Shown here: positions 1 through 9,450 of the stretch, piece after piece
How positions within the stretch are numbered: position 1 is the first letter of the stretch
Layout: every line of letters begins with the position of its first letter
Source of the DNA: Koleobacter methoxysyntrophicus
GTDB lineage: Bacteria; Bacillota; Thermosediminibacteria; Koleobacterales; Koleobacteraceae
DNA length: 64,000 bases
Direction: 5' to 3'
NCBI RefSeq assembly: GCF_017301615.1
Contig: NZ_CP059066.1
Coordinates: forward strand, 1,905,001 to 1,969,000
The notes under the pieces: model-generated
The model's input: only the letters and a program-made list of their open reading frames with translations
Databases searched by the model: none
What the model was told of the DNA's origin: nothing
Made by a program: the position numbers and the translations under genes

Positions 1-152
1 TGTCATTTAAATGATTGAGAATTAATTTTGATTCTAGTGCAAAAAGATTATTTTTCGTGATTTGATTCTGAATATAAAATATTGCAAATTTGTTTAAAAA
101 ATCTTATCCTAGCAGTTGAATCAATTTTTTTAAAAAATTTAATAACAAGCTC

Positions 153-181
153 TTGACATAGAGGTCTTGCGGTATTATAAT
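153..181 (+). promoter_or_regulatory. Promoter of the aro operon
   Basis: A perfect -35 box TTGACA (153-158) is followed after 17 bases by TATAAT (176-181). The transcript would start near 188, just before the T-box Stem I, so this is the expected promoter for the aroF-tyrA-aroA leader. Confidence 0.85.
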
Positions 182-204
182 AAATTTCAAATCCAATCCA
201 AAAG

Positions 205-437
205 TCAAAAGTGATGACGGAAAGAAGTAACCTTTTTAGTCTACAAAGAGAGCCGGTGGTTGGTGTAAACCGGTTAGACGAAAGGTGAAATACATTCCTG
301 AACTGCAGGCTGAACGGTAGGTTTACCCTGTAGGCTGTGCCGTAATTTACGTTATAAAGCAGAGTGGATTTATCCTTGGATAAATCAACTTGGGTGGTAC
401 CGCGGATTAGACCTCGCCCCATACGGGCGGGGTTTTT
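205..437 (+). promoter_or_regulatory. T-box riboswitch, tyrosine-type, first antiterminator/terminator module
   Basis: T-box leader that reads uncharged tRNA. Stem I spans roughly 205-340 with the AGAGAG motif at 248-253. The specifier codon is probably TAC (291-293, tyrosine): it follows GAAA and precedes a purine, in the same register as the GTC valine specifier in the valS leader further along. The T-box core GGGTGGTACCGCG lies at 392-404. The competing terminator is CCTCGCCC...GGGCGGGG followed by five T (412-435). Uncharged tRNA-Tyr should favour read-through into aromatic amino acid synthesis. The specifier assignment is by alignment by eye and not by structure calculation. Confidence 0.88.
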
Positions 438-463
438 GGTTCCATACGGTTGTATTATCTCCG

Positions 464-519
464 GGATAAATCAACTAGGGTGGTACCGCGAGATCTCGTC
501 CCTAAAGGACGGGATTTTT
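464..519 (+). promoter_or_regulatory. Second T-box antiterminator/terminator module without its own Stem I
   Basis: Bases 464-490 repeat 378-404 with 26 of 27 identical, including the complete T-box core GGGTGGTACCGCG. The repeat is followed by its own terminator hairpin (about 494-518: CGTCC...GGACG and a T run). Only about 27 bases separate the first terminator from this copy, too little for a second Stem I. The leader therefore has one tRNA-reading arm and two decision modules in series. Confidence 0.85.
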
Positions 520-554
520 GATTTTCAAAAATTCTACTGGAGGTGTAGTTGAGA

Positions 555-1580
555 ATGATAGTTGTAATGAGAGAGGATGCTACACAGGAAGACATTGAAC
601 GGATATCTGAATTTATCAGGGGTTTGGGTTTAGATGTCCATATCTCGAAGGGGGCTGAAAGGACAATAATCGGTATTATCGGGGATAGGAGGATTGTGGC
701 GGATAAGCCTATTGAAATGATGAATGGAGTTGAAAAGACAATTCTCATAGCTGAACCATATAAACTGGCCAGCAGGTCCTTTAAACCGGAACCTACAATT
801 GTAAAAGTTGGGGATGTGGAAATCGGCGGTGAAGAGATTGTGTTGATAGCAGGTCCCTGTGCTGTTGAGAGCCGGGAACAGGTATTTCAGACGGCAGAAG
901 CCGTTAAAAAGGGCGGAGGCAAAATTCTAAGGGGTGGAGCTTTTAAACCGAGGACATCTCCTTATTCCTTCCAGGGCCTAGGAGAGGAAGGCCTTAAAAT
1001 CCTCGCTGAAGCCAGGGAAAGGACCGGGCTTCGAATAGTAACTGAAGTTATGCGGACAGATCATATTGATGTTGTTGCCGAATATGCCGATATTCTCCAG
1101 ATAGGAGCAAGAAATATGCAGAACTTCCATTTATTAAAAGAAGCCGGTAAAACCAAAAAACCGGTAATGTTGAAAAGGGGTTTATCGGCCACTATTGAGG
1201 AATGGTTGAATGCTGCGGAATATATAATGAATGAAGGGAACTTCAATGTAATTCTGTGTGAAAGAGGTATAAGGACCTTTGAAACCCAGACCAGAAACAC
1301 CCTTGACCTGAGTGCTGTTCCACTTATCAAGAGATTAAGCCATCTCCCGATAATTGTAGATCCTAGCCATGGCACCGGGAAATGGAGGCTGGTAGCTCCT
1401 ATGTCAAGGGCGGCTATAGCTGCCGGCGCGGATGGGCTCATGATTGAAGTTCACCCGAATCCTAAAGAAGCATGCTCTGACGGGCCTCAATCCTTAAATT
1501 TAGAAAATTTCTTTGAACTTACATGGGAAATTAAGAAGATTGCTGAAATAATGGGGAGAAGATTCGATGGTGAGAATTGA
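555..1580 (+). CDS. aroF: 3-deoxy-7-phosphoheptulonate (DAHP) synthase
   Basis: Catalyses the first step of the shikimate pathway, condensing phosphoenolpyruvate and erythrose 4-phosphate. The protein has a short N-terminal ferredoxin-like regulatory domain (about residues 1-70, beginning [10 protein letters not shown]) and then the TIM-barrel catalytic domain with [36 protein letters not shown] and DPSHGTG. This matches the Thermotoga/Bacillus short form of about 340 residues. ATG 555 gives the usual family start; a TTG at 549 is closer to the Shine-Dalgarno GGAGG (539-543) and cannot be excluded. The gene is first in an operon with tyrA and aroA and is controlled by the tandem T-box leader. 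Confidence 0.96.
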   Translation: MIVVMREDATQEDIERISEFIRGLGLDVHISKGAERTIIGIIGDRRIVADKPIEMMNGVEKTILIAEPYKLASRSFKPEPTIVKVGDVEIGGEEIVLIAGPCAVESREQVFQTAEAVKKGGGKILRGGAFKPRTSPYSFQGLGEEGLKILAEARERTGLRIVTEVMRTDHIDVVAEYADILQIGARNMQNFHLLKEAGKTKKPVMLKRGLSATIEEWLNAAEYIMNEGNFNVILCERGIRTFETQTRNTLDLSAVPLIKRLSHLPIIVDPSHGTGKWRLVAPMSRAAIAAGADGLMIEVHPNPKEACSDGPQSLNLENFFELTWEIKKIAEIMGRRFDGEN

Positions 1581-2412
1581 AAACATAAGTATTATTGGCC
1601 TCGGTATTATAGGCGGATCTCTGGCTAAAGCTATAACCAAAAGAGGGTTATCGAAAAAGGTAACCGGCATCGATATTGATGAAAAAATAGTCAAAAAAGC
1701 CTTAGAGGAAAAGGTTATTGACAGAGGCAGTATTAATCTGGAAACTGTAAAAGGTTCGGATTTGATATTCATTTGCACGTATGTAATGAATATCCCTAAG
1801 ATACTGCAGGAGATTTCACCCTATCTTAAACAGAACAGTATTGTCACAGATGTGGGAAGCACAAAAGAAATGGTCATGGCCAGGGCAAGGGATTTCCTCC
1901 CTAAAGGGGCATATTTTGTAGGTGGTCATCCGATGGCGGGAAGTGAACAATCGGGGTTTCTATTCTCACGGCAGGATATGTTTGATAAAATGCCTTATAT
2001 TATCACCCCCTATAATGATACACCGAAAGTGGTCATTGAAGCTCTAAAAGACATAATAGAAGGGATAGGAGCAAAAGTCGTTATAATGTCTCCGGAACAA
2101 CACGATTATGTTGTCGGGCTTGTAAGCCATATACCACAAATTATGGCATCGGCTATTGTAAACTTTACGAAAGAAGTTGAAGGATGCGATAGGGTGATAG
2201 GGAAGGGTTACTTGGATTTTACCCGGATAGTTTCTTCAAATCCCCGAATGTGGAAAGACATCCTTCTATCCAATAAAGGGAATATCCTTGAACTATTAGC
2301 CAGGTTAAGAAATAGGTTGGAAACCCTGGAAGAACTAATCGAAACAGGTGATGAACAGGGGATTAAGGAGTTTTTTTGTAAAGCCAGGTCCTACAGGGAG
2401 GGATTACAGTGA
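1567..2412 (+). CDS. tyrA: Prephenate dehydrogenase
   Basis: Converts prephenate to 4-hydroxyphenylpyruvate with NAD(P)+, the tyrosine branch step. The N-terminal Rossmann motif [10 protein letters not shown] is at about residues 10-19. [10 protein letters not shown], a typical prephenate dehydrogenase active-site segment, is near residue 120. At 281 residues it lacks the C-terminal ACT regulatory domain seen in many Bacillus TyrA proteins. The start overlaps the end of aroF by 14 bases, with GGGGAGAA as ribosome binding site, indicating translational coupling. A tyrosine-specific gene in the operon agrees with the TAC specifier read in the T-box. Confidence 0.95.
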   Translation: MVRIENISIIGLGIIGGSLAKAITKRGLSKKVTGIDIDEKIVKKALEEKVIDRGSINLETVKGSDLIFICTYVMNIPKILQEISPYLKQNSIVTDVGSTKEMVMARARDFLPKGAYFVGGHPMAGSEQSGFLFSRQDMFDKMPYIITPYNDTPKVVIEALKDIIEGIGAKVVIMSPEQHDYVVGLVSHIPQIMASAIVNFTKEVEGCDRVIGKGYLDFTRIVSSNPRMWKDILLSNKGNILELLARLRNRLETLEELIETGDEQGIKEFFCKARSYREGLQ

Positions 2413-3704
2413 TCATCCACAATTGTGAACAAAAAATTATAAAGGGAGAATTACAGGTTCCCGGTGATAAATCTATCTCTCACAGAGCCGTTATGCTGGG
2501 TTCTATTGCAAATGGGACCACAGTAGTAAAGGGGTTTTTAATGGGAGACGACTGTCTTAATACTATCGCCTGTTTTAAAGAAATGGGAATAGATATAGAG
2601 GTGGGAGATGATAACAGGGTTATAATACATGGAAAAGGCCTTAAAGGACTAAAGGCACCGGCAGGCCCCCTGTATGTAGGTAATTCGGGGACTACCATCC
2701 GCCTTCTTTCAGGGATTTTGGCAGGGCAGCCCTTTAAAGTAACTATTACCGGAGACCAATCCATTAAAAGGAGGCCTATGGGCCGTGTCATTGAACCGCT
2801 AAGACTCATGGGAGCCAGGATTTCCGGGGAAGGAGGAGATAATTTCGCTCCCCTTACCATAAAGGGTGGGAAATTAAAGGGAATCACCTATAAAAGCCCT
2901 ATTGCCAGTGCACAGGTTAAATCAGCTATACTTCTAGCCAGCCTTTATGCAGATGGTCAGACGGTAATTGAAGAACCCTATAAATCACGGGATCATACGG
3001 AAACTATGATAAATTACTTCGGGGGAATGGTAAAGGTAGAAGGAAACAAAATAATCAGCAAACCGGTGGACAGGATAGAAGGAAGAGAAATATGGGTGCC
3101 CGGGGATATTTCCTCTGCTGCCTTTTTCATAGTTGCTGCTTTGATTTTGGATGGTTCGGAATTGATTATTAGAAATGTAGGCATAAATCCGACCAGAACG
3201 GGAATTATCGAGGTATTGCAGGAAATGGGGGGCAGGATAGAGGTGATTAATAAAAGGATGATATGCAATGAACCGGTTGCCGATATCAGGGTATGTTCAA
3301 GCCCTTTGAAAGGAACGGTTATAGGCGGCGAAATGGTTCCCAGAATGATTGATGAAATTCCTGTCCTTGCAGTAGCAGCCCTATTTGCTTCCGGGAGGAC
3401 TTATATAAATGACGCTCATGAGCTCAAGGTAAAAGAGAGCAACAGGCTGACCGCTATTTGTTCCGAACTGAGGAAAATGGGTGGAGGTATTAGGGAAAAG
3501 GAAGATGGATTGACTATATACGGAGATAATAAATTAAAATTAAAAGGTGCGGTAGTCGATTCATATAGAGATCACAGGATTGCTATGTCCCTTGCTGTTG
3601 CCGCCTTAAAAGCCTGCGGCAAAACGGAAATAATAGGTTTTGATTGTGTAGATATATCCTTCCCAGGGTTCTACGATGTAATGATGAAGGTATTAGATGT
3701 TTAA
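2409..3704 (+). CDS. aroA: 3-phosphoshikimate 1-carboxyvinyltransferase (EPSP synthase)
   Basis: Transfers the enolpyruvyl group of phosphoenolpyruvate to shikimate 3-phosphate. Visible motifs are [10 protein letters not shown] near the N-terminus, [14 protein letters not shown] near residue 90, [11 protein letters not shown], the KESNRL segment and [16 protein letters not shown] near the C-terminus. Length 431 is normal. [10 protein letters not shown] with alanine after GNSGTT-IRL fits the class II-like bacterial enzymes, but I do not assign glyphosate behaviour. The GTG start overlaps the tyrA stop by four bases (GTGA), so the three genes form one translationally coupled operon. Confidence 0.97.
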   Translation: MIIHNCEQKIIKGELQVPGDKSISHRAVMLGSIANGTTVVKGFLMGDDCLNTIACFKEMGIDIEVGDDNRVIIHGKGLKGLKAPAGPLYVGNSGTTIRLLSGILAGQPFKVTITGDQSIKRRPMGRVIEPLRLMGARISGEGGDNFAPLTIKGGKLKGITYKSPIASAQVKSAILLASLYADGQTVIEEPYKSRDHTETMINYFGGMVKVEGNKIISKPVDRIEGREIWVPGDISSAAFFIVAALILDGSELIIRNVGINPTRTGIIEVLQEMGGRIEVINKRMICNEPVADIRVCSSPLKGTVIGGEMVPRMIDEIPVLAVAALFASGRTYINDAHELKVKESNRLTAICSELRKMGGGIREKEDGLTIYGDNKLKLKGAVVDSYRDHRIAMSLAVAALKACGKTEIIGFDCVDISFPGFYDVMMKVLDV

Positions 3705-3843
3705 AATCTATAAAAATATCAACTGATGAAAAAGTGGATTCTCCAATAAATTGAGAAGAATGCGGCGCGGCGTCCATTTTCAAATCCCACAGTGCAAAAC
3801 TGGCCTGAAATAGGATATAATAAAGGTGGAGGTGGTATAGAAT

Positions 3844-4017
3844 ATGAAAAGTTACCCTGTAATAATTGAACAGGACGGTGACGGCTATGTTGTGTCTTGT
3901 CCTGTTTTTAGGGGATGTTATTCTCAAGGAAGTACGATAGACGAAGCGCTGAAAAACATAAAAGAAGCAATAGAACTTTGCTTGGATGATGAAGAAAATC
4001 CGGTTTTACAGTTTTAG
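3844..4017 (+). CDS. HicB-like (UPF0150 family) small protein, solitary
   Basis: A 57-residue protein beginning MKSYPVIIEQDGDGYVVSCP and ending DEENPVLQF. The pattern (short beta strands, a DGxGYVxxCP segment, then a helix TIDEALKNIKEAI) is that of the HicB antitoxin N-terminal domain, a partly degraded RNase H-like fold. A good ribosome binding site (GGAGGTGG, about 3827-3834) precedes the ATG. No HicA toxin gene (small double-stranded RNA-binding fold with a G-x-H motif) is visible on either side, and no C-terminal DNA-binding domain is present, so it may be an orphan antitoxin or a relic. Confidence 0.75.
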   Translation: MKSYPVIIEQDGDGYVVSCPVFRGCYSQGSTIDEALKNIKEAIELCLDDEENPVLQF

Positions 4018-4174
4018 AGTCAGTAATGTTGCACAAAAATTTTAAGAAGATATCAAGCATAAAAATGATAAATTATAGTTATTGTTATATTTTTATAGTT
4101 ATTTTTCTTCTCTACGGTTAAAAGGGCAATCTCTTAAAGGTAGCCCTTTCCACATTTTAACATCAAGTATTCTT

Positions 4175-4315
4175 TTAGAGTATTATCGGATCATGAGTTA
4201 AATCGTCCAAATGATCCGCCTCGCCTGCTATCACCTGCCTTAGGGTTTCTTGAAATATCCTTTCATGGTCTATTTTCCGCCGTCTTTTGGAGCTTCGTTT
4301 AGGCTTACGATAAAG
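4175..4315 (-). pseudogene. Transposase C-terminal or internal scrap
   Basis: On the minus strand this short stretch reads ...DHERIFQETLRQVIAG followed by EADHLDDLTHDPIIL and a stop. The RIFQ...LDDLTHDP pattern resembles the segment around the second strand of DDE transposases of the IS1380 type (typically RI-x-Q...D-x-LRHDP). It has no start and nothing recognisable upstream, so it can only be a fragment. The family guess is weak. Confidence 0.35.
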
Positions 4316-4368
4316 CTTCTGGACAAAATAAGGAAACGGTTCCGGCCCACTGTTTCCCGGAAGGGGGC

Positions 4369-4611
4369 ATGCATATAACCACACGGAGTATTGAATATAT
4401 GATATCCAGGTATGCCTATGATGCCAGACTGGAGAATGTAATACCGCCCGTTTTGAGGCACACTTTCTATAAATCTCTAGTGGACGCCAGGGAGAGTCTA
4501 AACAGGGTTACGATGCTTGCCGGCCATGCTGATTTGAACACAACAGTTAAATATACTAGACTTACAAGGAAGGATCTTCAGATCAGTGTTGATAAGCTAG
4601 CCTGGGAGTAA
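4369..4611 (+). pseudogene. Tyrosine recombinase (phage-integrase family) C-terminal fragment
   Basis: Encodes about 80 residues containing LRHTFYKSLVDARESLNR and then LAGHADLNTTVKYTRLTRKDL. These match the last two catalytic boxes of XerC/D-like recombinases: the H-x-x-R-like LRHTF helix, the G-H box, and the tyrosine nucleophile in the KYTR segment. The N-terminal two thirds, including the first catalytic arginine, are missing, so it is a relic. A second, more decayed copy of the same region follows at 4673. Confidence 0.75.
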
Positions 4612-4672
4612 ATTATGTTGAGATATTCAGAATGAGAAATTCGAAATGACATTAGATTAAACGGACAGCCTA

Positions 4673-4870
4673 ATGATTAAATCGTTTACTGGTCAGGAAG
4701 ACGGATCTCTTTCAGTTCGTGATGCTGAATACTTGCCTATGGAATATTTCTACGATGCCTGCCTTGAAACAGTAATCGCTTTTATATTGCGACATGCTTT
4801 TTGTAAATTACTTCTTGATGCCGGTAAAAGTTTAGATAATGTTGCTTGTTGGCTATTCAGCCAAAATTGA
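4673..4870 (+). pseudogene. Second tyrosine recombinase fragment, further decayed
   Basis: Reads ...YFYDACLETVIAFILRHAF then CKLLLDAGKSLDNVACWL before losing the frame at the position where the G-H box should follow. It aligns with the fragment at 4369-4611 (YAYDARLENVIPPVLRHTF then YKSLVDARESLNRVTML), so the two are degenerate copies of related integrase ends in tandem. No complete integrase remains. Confidence 0.6.
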
Positions 4871-5127
4871 ATATCGTTGCCTGCTGTATACGACCCGCCG
4901 GTAAGGCCCTCTGAGGGCGCAGAATGTCTGACGTAGTAATGGGGTAGAACCTTGGTTTTCTTGTTAGCAGGATTTGGCTTATTATTGTCGAATTAATTAA
5001 GATAACCAAAATTTAAGATTTTTAAGCTGGTGATTATGCTTATTAATAAGACAAAGGTGTTTAGGCCGAAAGTAGGTTCAAAAATATTTGGATTCCTAGG
5101 AGCAAATACAAAAATAGAGGTCTAAAA
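4871..5127 (+). other. Non-coding debris, no recognisable feature
   Basis: AT-rich stretch between relics. A small hairpin GCCCTCTGAGGGC lies near 4904-4916, but no gene, terminator tail or repeat pair could be supported. Confidence 0.4.
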
Positions 5128-5331
5128 ATGAAAGAGATTTTATATGCCGTAACAAAAACGACGGAAGGTGTATTTGTTCAGGCAAAAGATGCGGTTAAGG
5201 GGCAGGATTAGTTTTGCCCCGTATGTAATGTTATGGGTGAAGTAAATTATTATGCCTTTTTTACTCTGTCAGATAGAGTAATAACTGGAAACTATGTAGA
5301 AAGGGGTAGATATATCCCGAATGGAGACTGA
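5128..5331 (+). pseudogene. CoiA-like N-terminal fragment with in-frame stop
   Basis: From ATG 5128 the frame reads MKEILYAVTKTTEGVFVQAK then DAVKGQD, a TAG stop at 5209-5211, and continues FCPVCNVMGE...YVERGRYIPNGD to a TGA at 5329. The order (short beta start, A-x-x-A-x-KG, then a F/Y-x-C-P-x-C zinc knuckle) resembles the N-terminus of CoiA-like nuclease-associated proteins. The nuclease domain is absent. The stop replaces the residue just before the zinc knuckle. Family assignment is tentative. Confidence 0.4.
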
Positions 5332-5402
5332 GTTGTTCTCACGTAATCTAAAGGTCAGTATTTAGACCGAAATGACGATAATGACAAAAAGGGTGAACCA
5401 CT

Positions 5403-8400
5403 GTGGAAGTCATCAATAACATCGGCAAAACATTGGGTGATGACCTAAAAAAAAACATCGGCAAAAAGGCTAGGCTTTCCATTGCCGCCTCTTGTTTCTC
5501 TATTTATGCTTACGAAGCCCTTAAAAAAGAGCTGGCACAAATAGAAGAGCTGCGCTTTATTTTTACCTCCCCTACCTTTATTACTGACAAGCTCAAAAAA
5601 GAGAAACGAGAATTTTATATCCCCAAGCTCAACAGGGAAAAAAGCCTCTACGGTACAGAATTTGAAATCCGGCTAAAAAACGAGCTGACGCTAAAGGCCA
5701 TTGCCAAAGAGTGCAGCCAGTGGATAAAACAAAAGGTAACTTTCAAGTCCAATAATACCAGCTGTACTCTGCAGGGTTTTATCAACGTGGAAAACGGCAC
5801 GGAAAAAGTGACCTATATGCCTGTAAATGCCTTTACAACTGTGGATCTAGGCTATGAAAAAGGCAATGCTCTTTCTAATATGGTTAATAAATTTACAGAT
5901 TATCCTATAAGCAAGCATTATTTTGATCTGTTTGAACAGGTATGGCAGGACGAAGAGAAACTTACCGATGTGACGGACCAGGTAATTGAGCATATATCAA
6001 CTGTTTACAAAGAAAATTCGCCTGAATTTATTTACTTTCTAATTCTTTACAACATTTTTAATGAATTCCTTGAAGACATATCCCAGGATCTGCTTCCTAA
6101 TGAGGCCACAGGATTTAAGGAAACCGAAATATGGAAACGGCTCTATCATTTTCAAAAAGATGCGGTCATTGGCGGTATTAACAAGCTGGAAAAATACAAC
6201 GGCTGCATCCTGGCCGACAGCGTAGGCCTGGGTAAAACCTTTACTGCCCTAGGGATCATCAAGTATTACGAACTGCGCAACAAATCTGCCCTGGTACTCT
6301 GTCCCAAGAAGTTGGGAGAAAACTGGCTTACCTTCCGGCAAAATGTCACCAACAACATTTTATACCGCGACCGGTTCCGTTACGATGTGCTGTATCACAC
6401 CGACCTATCCCGGGAAAGCGGTTATTCCAACGGTATCCCCTTAGATCGAATCAACTGGGGCAATTACGATCTTCTGGTTATCGACGAGTCTCACAATTTT
6501 AGGAACAACGAAGCCAGAAAAGAAAAGGAGACCCGCTACCAGAAGCTGATACGCAAGGTAATTCAGGCTGGCGTTAAAACCAAAGTTCTCATGCTCTCGG
6601 CCACTCCGGTCAACAACCGTTTCAATGACTTAAAGAACCAGCTGGCCTTGGCCTACGAGGGTGATCCGAAAAATATCAATTCCGCCCTTAATACCGAAAA
6701 AGGTGTAGAAGAAATATTCCGCCGGGCCCAGACGGCATTTAACAGCTGGTCCAAGTTGCCTATGGTCATGAGAACTACTGAAACCCTGCTGGAAATGCTG
6801 GACTTTGACTTTTTTGAACTATTGGACAGCGTTACCATTGCCCGTTCTAGAAAACATATCCAGAAATACTACGATACAAAAGAAATCGGTCCCTTCCCAA
6901 AGCGTTTAAAACCCCTTTCTTATTACTGCGATCTCACTAAGCGGCAGGACGTGATAGACTACAACGAGATATTTAGAGAACTTTCCCGCCTAACCCTGGC
7001 CCTTTATGCGCCTTTTAATTACATATTACCCAGCAGGATAAGATTTTACGAAGAACAGTACGATACTGTGGTCAGAAGTGGGGGAAGCTTGAAGCAGTTG
7101 GACCGGGAGAGAAGCCTGCAAGTCCTGATGCGGATCAATCTGCTCAAAAGGCTGGAAAGCTCCGTAGAAGCTTTCCGGATCACCCTTACCAAGATGCTGG
7201 AAAAGATTAATGAAACCATAGACCTTATAGATAGCTATAACGAAACTGCTACTTCCCAGACCTTTGGCCATACTGAATTTGATGCCGTGAACCTGGACGA
7301 TGATGACTGGCTGGACGAGAATTACAACATAGGCGACAATATCAGGATTAACCTCTCTGATATGGACAGGCTCCGCTGGCGGGAAGACTTGGAGCGGGAC
7401 CGTAAAGTTTTTGCCAATTTACTGGAAGAGATGAAGAAGATCACACCGGAACACGATGAGAAGCTGGCTACTCTCAAAGAAGTGATTGCTCATAAAATAA
7501 ACAACCCCATTAATCCGGGTAACAAGAAAATATTAATTTTCACGGCCTTTGCGGATACGGCTGCCTACCTTTATAAGTACATTTCTCCCTATGTAAAAGA
7601 CGCATTCGGACTGGAAAGTGCCAAAGTAGTGGGCAGCGATGAAAACAAAACTACTATCAAGATAAAAAATGACTTGCATACTATACTGACTTGCTTTTCT
7701 CCCCGGTCAAAGGAAAAGCATCTTACCATGCCGGACCTTAAAGGAGAGTTGGATGTTCTAATTGCCACCGACTGTATCTCCGAGGGTCAAAACCTGCAGG
7801 ACTGTGATTACTTGATCAATTATGATATACACTGGAACCCTGTCAGGATTGTCCAGCGTTTCGGGCGCATCGACAGAATAGGCTCCCGGAACACCGTTAT
7901 TCAGCTGGTAAACTTCTGGCCCAATATGACTTTGGACGATTATATTAGGCTTAAAGAAAGGGTAGAAAACAGGATGGTTATCATGGATATGACCGCTACC
8001 GGGGAGGACAATGTCCTTTCCAACCGGTCCAGTGACCTGGAGTACAGAAAAGAGCAGCTCAAGAAGCTCCAGGAAGAAGCCATTGACTTTGATGAGATAA
8101 ATTCCGGTGTTTCTATTACCGACCTTGGGTTAAATGATTTTCGTATGGACCTGGTTCAGTATGTAAAAGAAGAAGGCGACCTGAGTAAGGTTCCTCCCGG
8201 CCTGCATGCTGTTGTACCTGTCGATATGGAAAAGGGTGCTCCTCCCGGTGTTATCTTCGTCCTGCGCAATGTTAACAGCGAAGTAAACATAAACAACCAA
8301 AACAGGCTACATCCCTTTTACCTGGTCTATATTGGCAGCGACGGGCAGGTTGTTGCCAACCACTTGGAGGTAAAAAAGACCCTGGATTTATTAAGGTTAT

Positions 8401-8660
8401 TGTGCAAGGGGCGCAGGGAGCCTGTAGCGGAAGTCTATAAACCTTTTAACCGGGAGACCAGGGACGGCCGCAAAATGGACAGGTATTCCCACCTCCTGGA
8501 AGAGGCCATAAAGTCTATTATCGATGTCAAAGAAGAAAGCGACTTGGACAGCCTTTTCAGTGCCGGCGGCACCACGGCTCTTCTGGATACTGTGCGGGGC
8601 CTGGAAGACTTTGAACTGATTGCCTTCGTGGTGGTGAGGGAGAAGGATGCCCGTGTTTAA
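5403..8660 (+). CDS. SNF2-type superfamily 2 helicase with PLD-like N-terminal region
   Basis: An ATP-dependent DNA translocase of 1085 residues. The first ~150 residues resemble the phospholipase-D-like N-terminal region found in defence-associated helicases, though no clear H-x-K-x4-D motif is visible. Walker A DSVGLGKT is at about 272-279, DESH at 361-364, SATP at 399-402, and the C-terminal helicase motif QRFGRIDRIGSRN near 818. It is the first gene of an operon with a DUF4391 protein (14-base overlap) and, before an insertion, directly with type III mod and res genes. It probably supplies an extra translocase for that restriction system. The start is a GTG with a weak ribosome binding site. 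No nuclease motif was seen in it. Confidence 0.85.
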   Translation: MEVINNIGKTLGDDLKKNIGKKARLSIAASCFSIYAYEALKKELAQIEELRFIFTSPTFITDKLKKEKREFYIPKLNREKSLYGTEFEIRLKNELTLKAIAKECSQWIKQKVTFKSNNTSCTLQGFINVENGTEKVTYMPVNAFTTVDLGYEKGNALSNMVNKFTDYPISKHYFDLFEQVWQDEEKLTDVTDQVIEHISTVYKENSPEFIYFLILYNIFNEFLEDISQDLLPNEATGFKETEIWKRLYHFQKDAVIGGINKLEKYNGCILADSVGLGKTFTALGIIKYYELRNKSALVLCPKKLGENWLTFRQNVTNNILYRDRFRYDVLYHTDLSRESGYSNGIPLDRINWGNYDLLVIDESHNFRNNEARKEKETRYQKLIRKVIQAGVKTKVLMLSATPVNNRFNDLKNQLALAYEGDPKNINSALNTEKGVEEIFRRAQTAFNSWSKLPMVMRTTETLLEMLDFDFFELLDSVTIARSRKHIQKYYDTKEIGPFPKRLKPLSYYCDLTKRQDVIDYNEIFRELSRLTLALYAPFNYILPSRIRFYEEQYDTVVRSGGSLKQLDRERSLQVLMRINLLKRLESSVEAFRITLTKMLEKINETIDLIDSYNETATSQTFGHTEFDAVNLDDDDWLDENYNIGDNIRINLSDMDRLRWREDLERDRKVFANLLEEMKKITPEHDEKLATLKEVIAHKINNPINPGNKKILIFTAFADTAAYLYKYISPYVKDAFGLESAKVVGSDENKTTIKIKNDLHTILTCFSPRSKEKHLTMPDLKGELDVLIATDCISEGQNLQDCDYLINYDIHWNPVRIVQRFGRIDRIGSRNTVIQLVNFWPNMTLDDYIRLKERVENRMVIMDMTATGEDNVLSNRSSDLEYRKEQLKKLQEEAIDFDEINSGVSITDLGLNDFRMDLVQYVKEEGDLSKVPPGLHAVVPVDMEKGAPPGVIFVLRNVNSEVNINNQNRLHPFYLVYIGSDGQVVANHLEVKKTLDLLRLLCKGRREPVAEVYKPFNRETRDGRKMDRYSHLLEEAIKSIIDVKEESDLDSLFSAGGTTALLDTVRGLEDFELIAFVVVREKDARV

Positions 8661-9306
8661 TCTGCCGAAAACAACCCTGGTAAATAAAAAAATACCCAAG
8701 AACAAATTTTATGAGAGGCTGCAGGCAGGCAAAAGCCTTAAGGAAAAATTTATCCGCCAGGTGGATTATATATTGTGGAAGCACAAGCTTTCCCGGCATA
8801 CCGTTAACCTTTTCCCGACTAAGGAAATCGAGGAGATACAGGTTTTTGAGATTCACCTGAAACAAAAGAACCTATCCCGGGAAGTTCTGGAAAGCATCGA
8901 TCGGGCGGTACCTTACCCCATCCTTTTCGCCCTGGTTTACCATGACGAAGTCCAGCTGGCGATCGCCTATAAAAAACGAAGCAAACAGCATGAGGACCGC
9001 TTTGTGGTCGATTCATATTATTACTCCCCGTGGCAGAAAATCGAAGATGTATCCCTGGACCTGCTAAAAGGGCTGGATTTGCAGGCCGTTTACGAAAATA
9101 TCATAAAAAGCTTTATGCCTATCAGCAAGGGCAGTAGTCAGAACCTGGAACAGGCTATTGAAAAACAGAAGGCAGCCGACAGGTTAAAGCGGGAAATTGC
9201 CGCCCTGGAGGCTAAAATGCACAAAGAGCGTCAGTTTAACCGTAAGGTAGAATACAACCTGAAGCTGCAGGAGAAAAGAAAGGAACTGGAGAAGTTATTA
9301 AAGTAA
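8647..9306 (+). CDS. DUF4391-like protein of the restriction operon
   Basis: A 219-residue protein starting MPVFNLPKTTLVNKKIPKNK and containing LKEKFIRQVDYILWKHKLS, ETVNLFPTKEIEEIQVFEI-like and LFALVYHDEVQLAIAYK segments, typical of the DUF4391 family that is commonly found beside SNF2 helicase and type III mod/res genes. The C-terminus (about residues 170-219) is a charged coiled coil (IEKQKAADRLKREIAALEAK...). Its molecular activity is unknown; the context suggests a bridging or regulatory subunit. It overlaps the helicase by 14 bases. Its last codons and the following ribosome binding site are repeated at 13537-13586, which marks the site where the SIR2-HerA segment entered. Confidence 0.75.
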   Translation: MPVFNLPKTTLVNKKIPKNKFYERLQAGKSLKEKFIRQVDYILWKHKLSRHTVNLFPTKEIEEIQVFEIHLKQKNLSREVLESIDRAVPYPILFALVYHDEVQLAIAYKKRSKQHEDRFVVDSYYYSPWQKIEDVSLDLLKGLDLQAVYENIIKSFMPISKGSSQNLEQAIEKQKAADRLKREIAALEAKMHKERQFNRKVEYNLKLQEKRKELEKLLK

Positions 9307-9330
9307 GGGAGGTTTTGCATAATGGAGAAG
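9281..9330 (+). repeat. Left copy of ~50-bp direct repeat flanking the SIR2-HerA insert
   Basis: Contains the end of the DUF4391 gene (…KELEKLLK stop), AGTAAGGGAGG and a start-like ATGGAGAAG. Bases from AAAGGAACTG to GGGAGG agree with 13537-13570 at 29 of 34 positions, and the similarity continues through TTTGC and ATGGA. It corresponds to the ancestral DUF4391-mod junction. Confidence 0.8.
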
Positions 9331-9450
9331 CCGTCAACGTTGCAAAATAAAATTCCAACTGGATGTACAGAGATACAGCCAAATGATGTTTTGATCTGCA
9401 GACTCTGAGAACCCGTAGGTCGTGCATGCCTTGCTCCGAGACTTGGGGTC

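Noticed and set aside
5209-5211. TAG codon as pyrrolysine in the CoiA-like frame
   Set aside because: The frame ends soon after and lacks the nuclease domain; simple decay is a better explanation and no pyl genes are seen.
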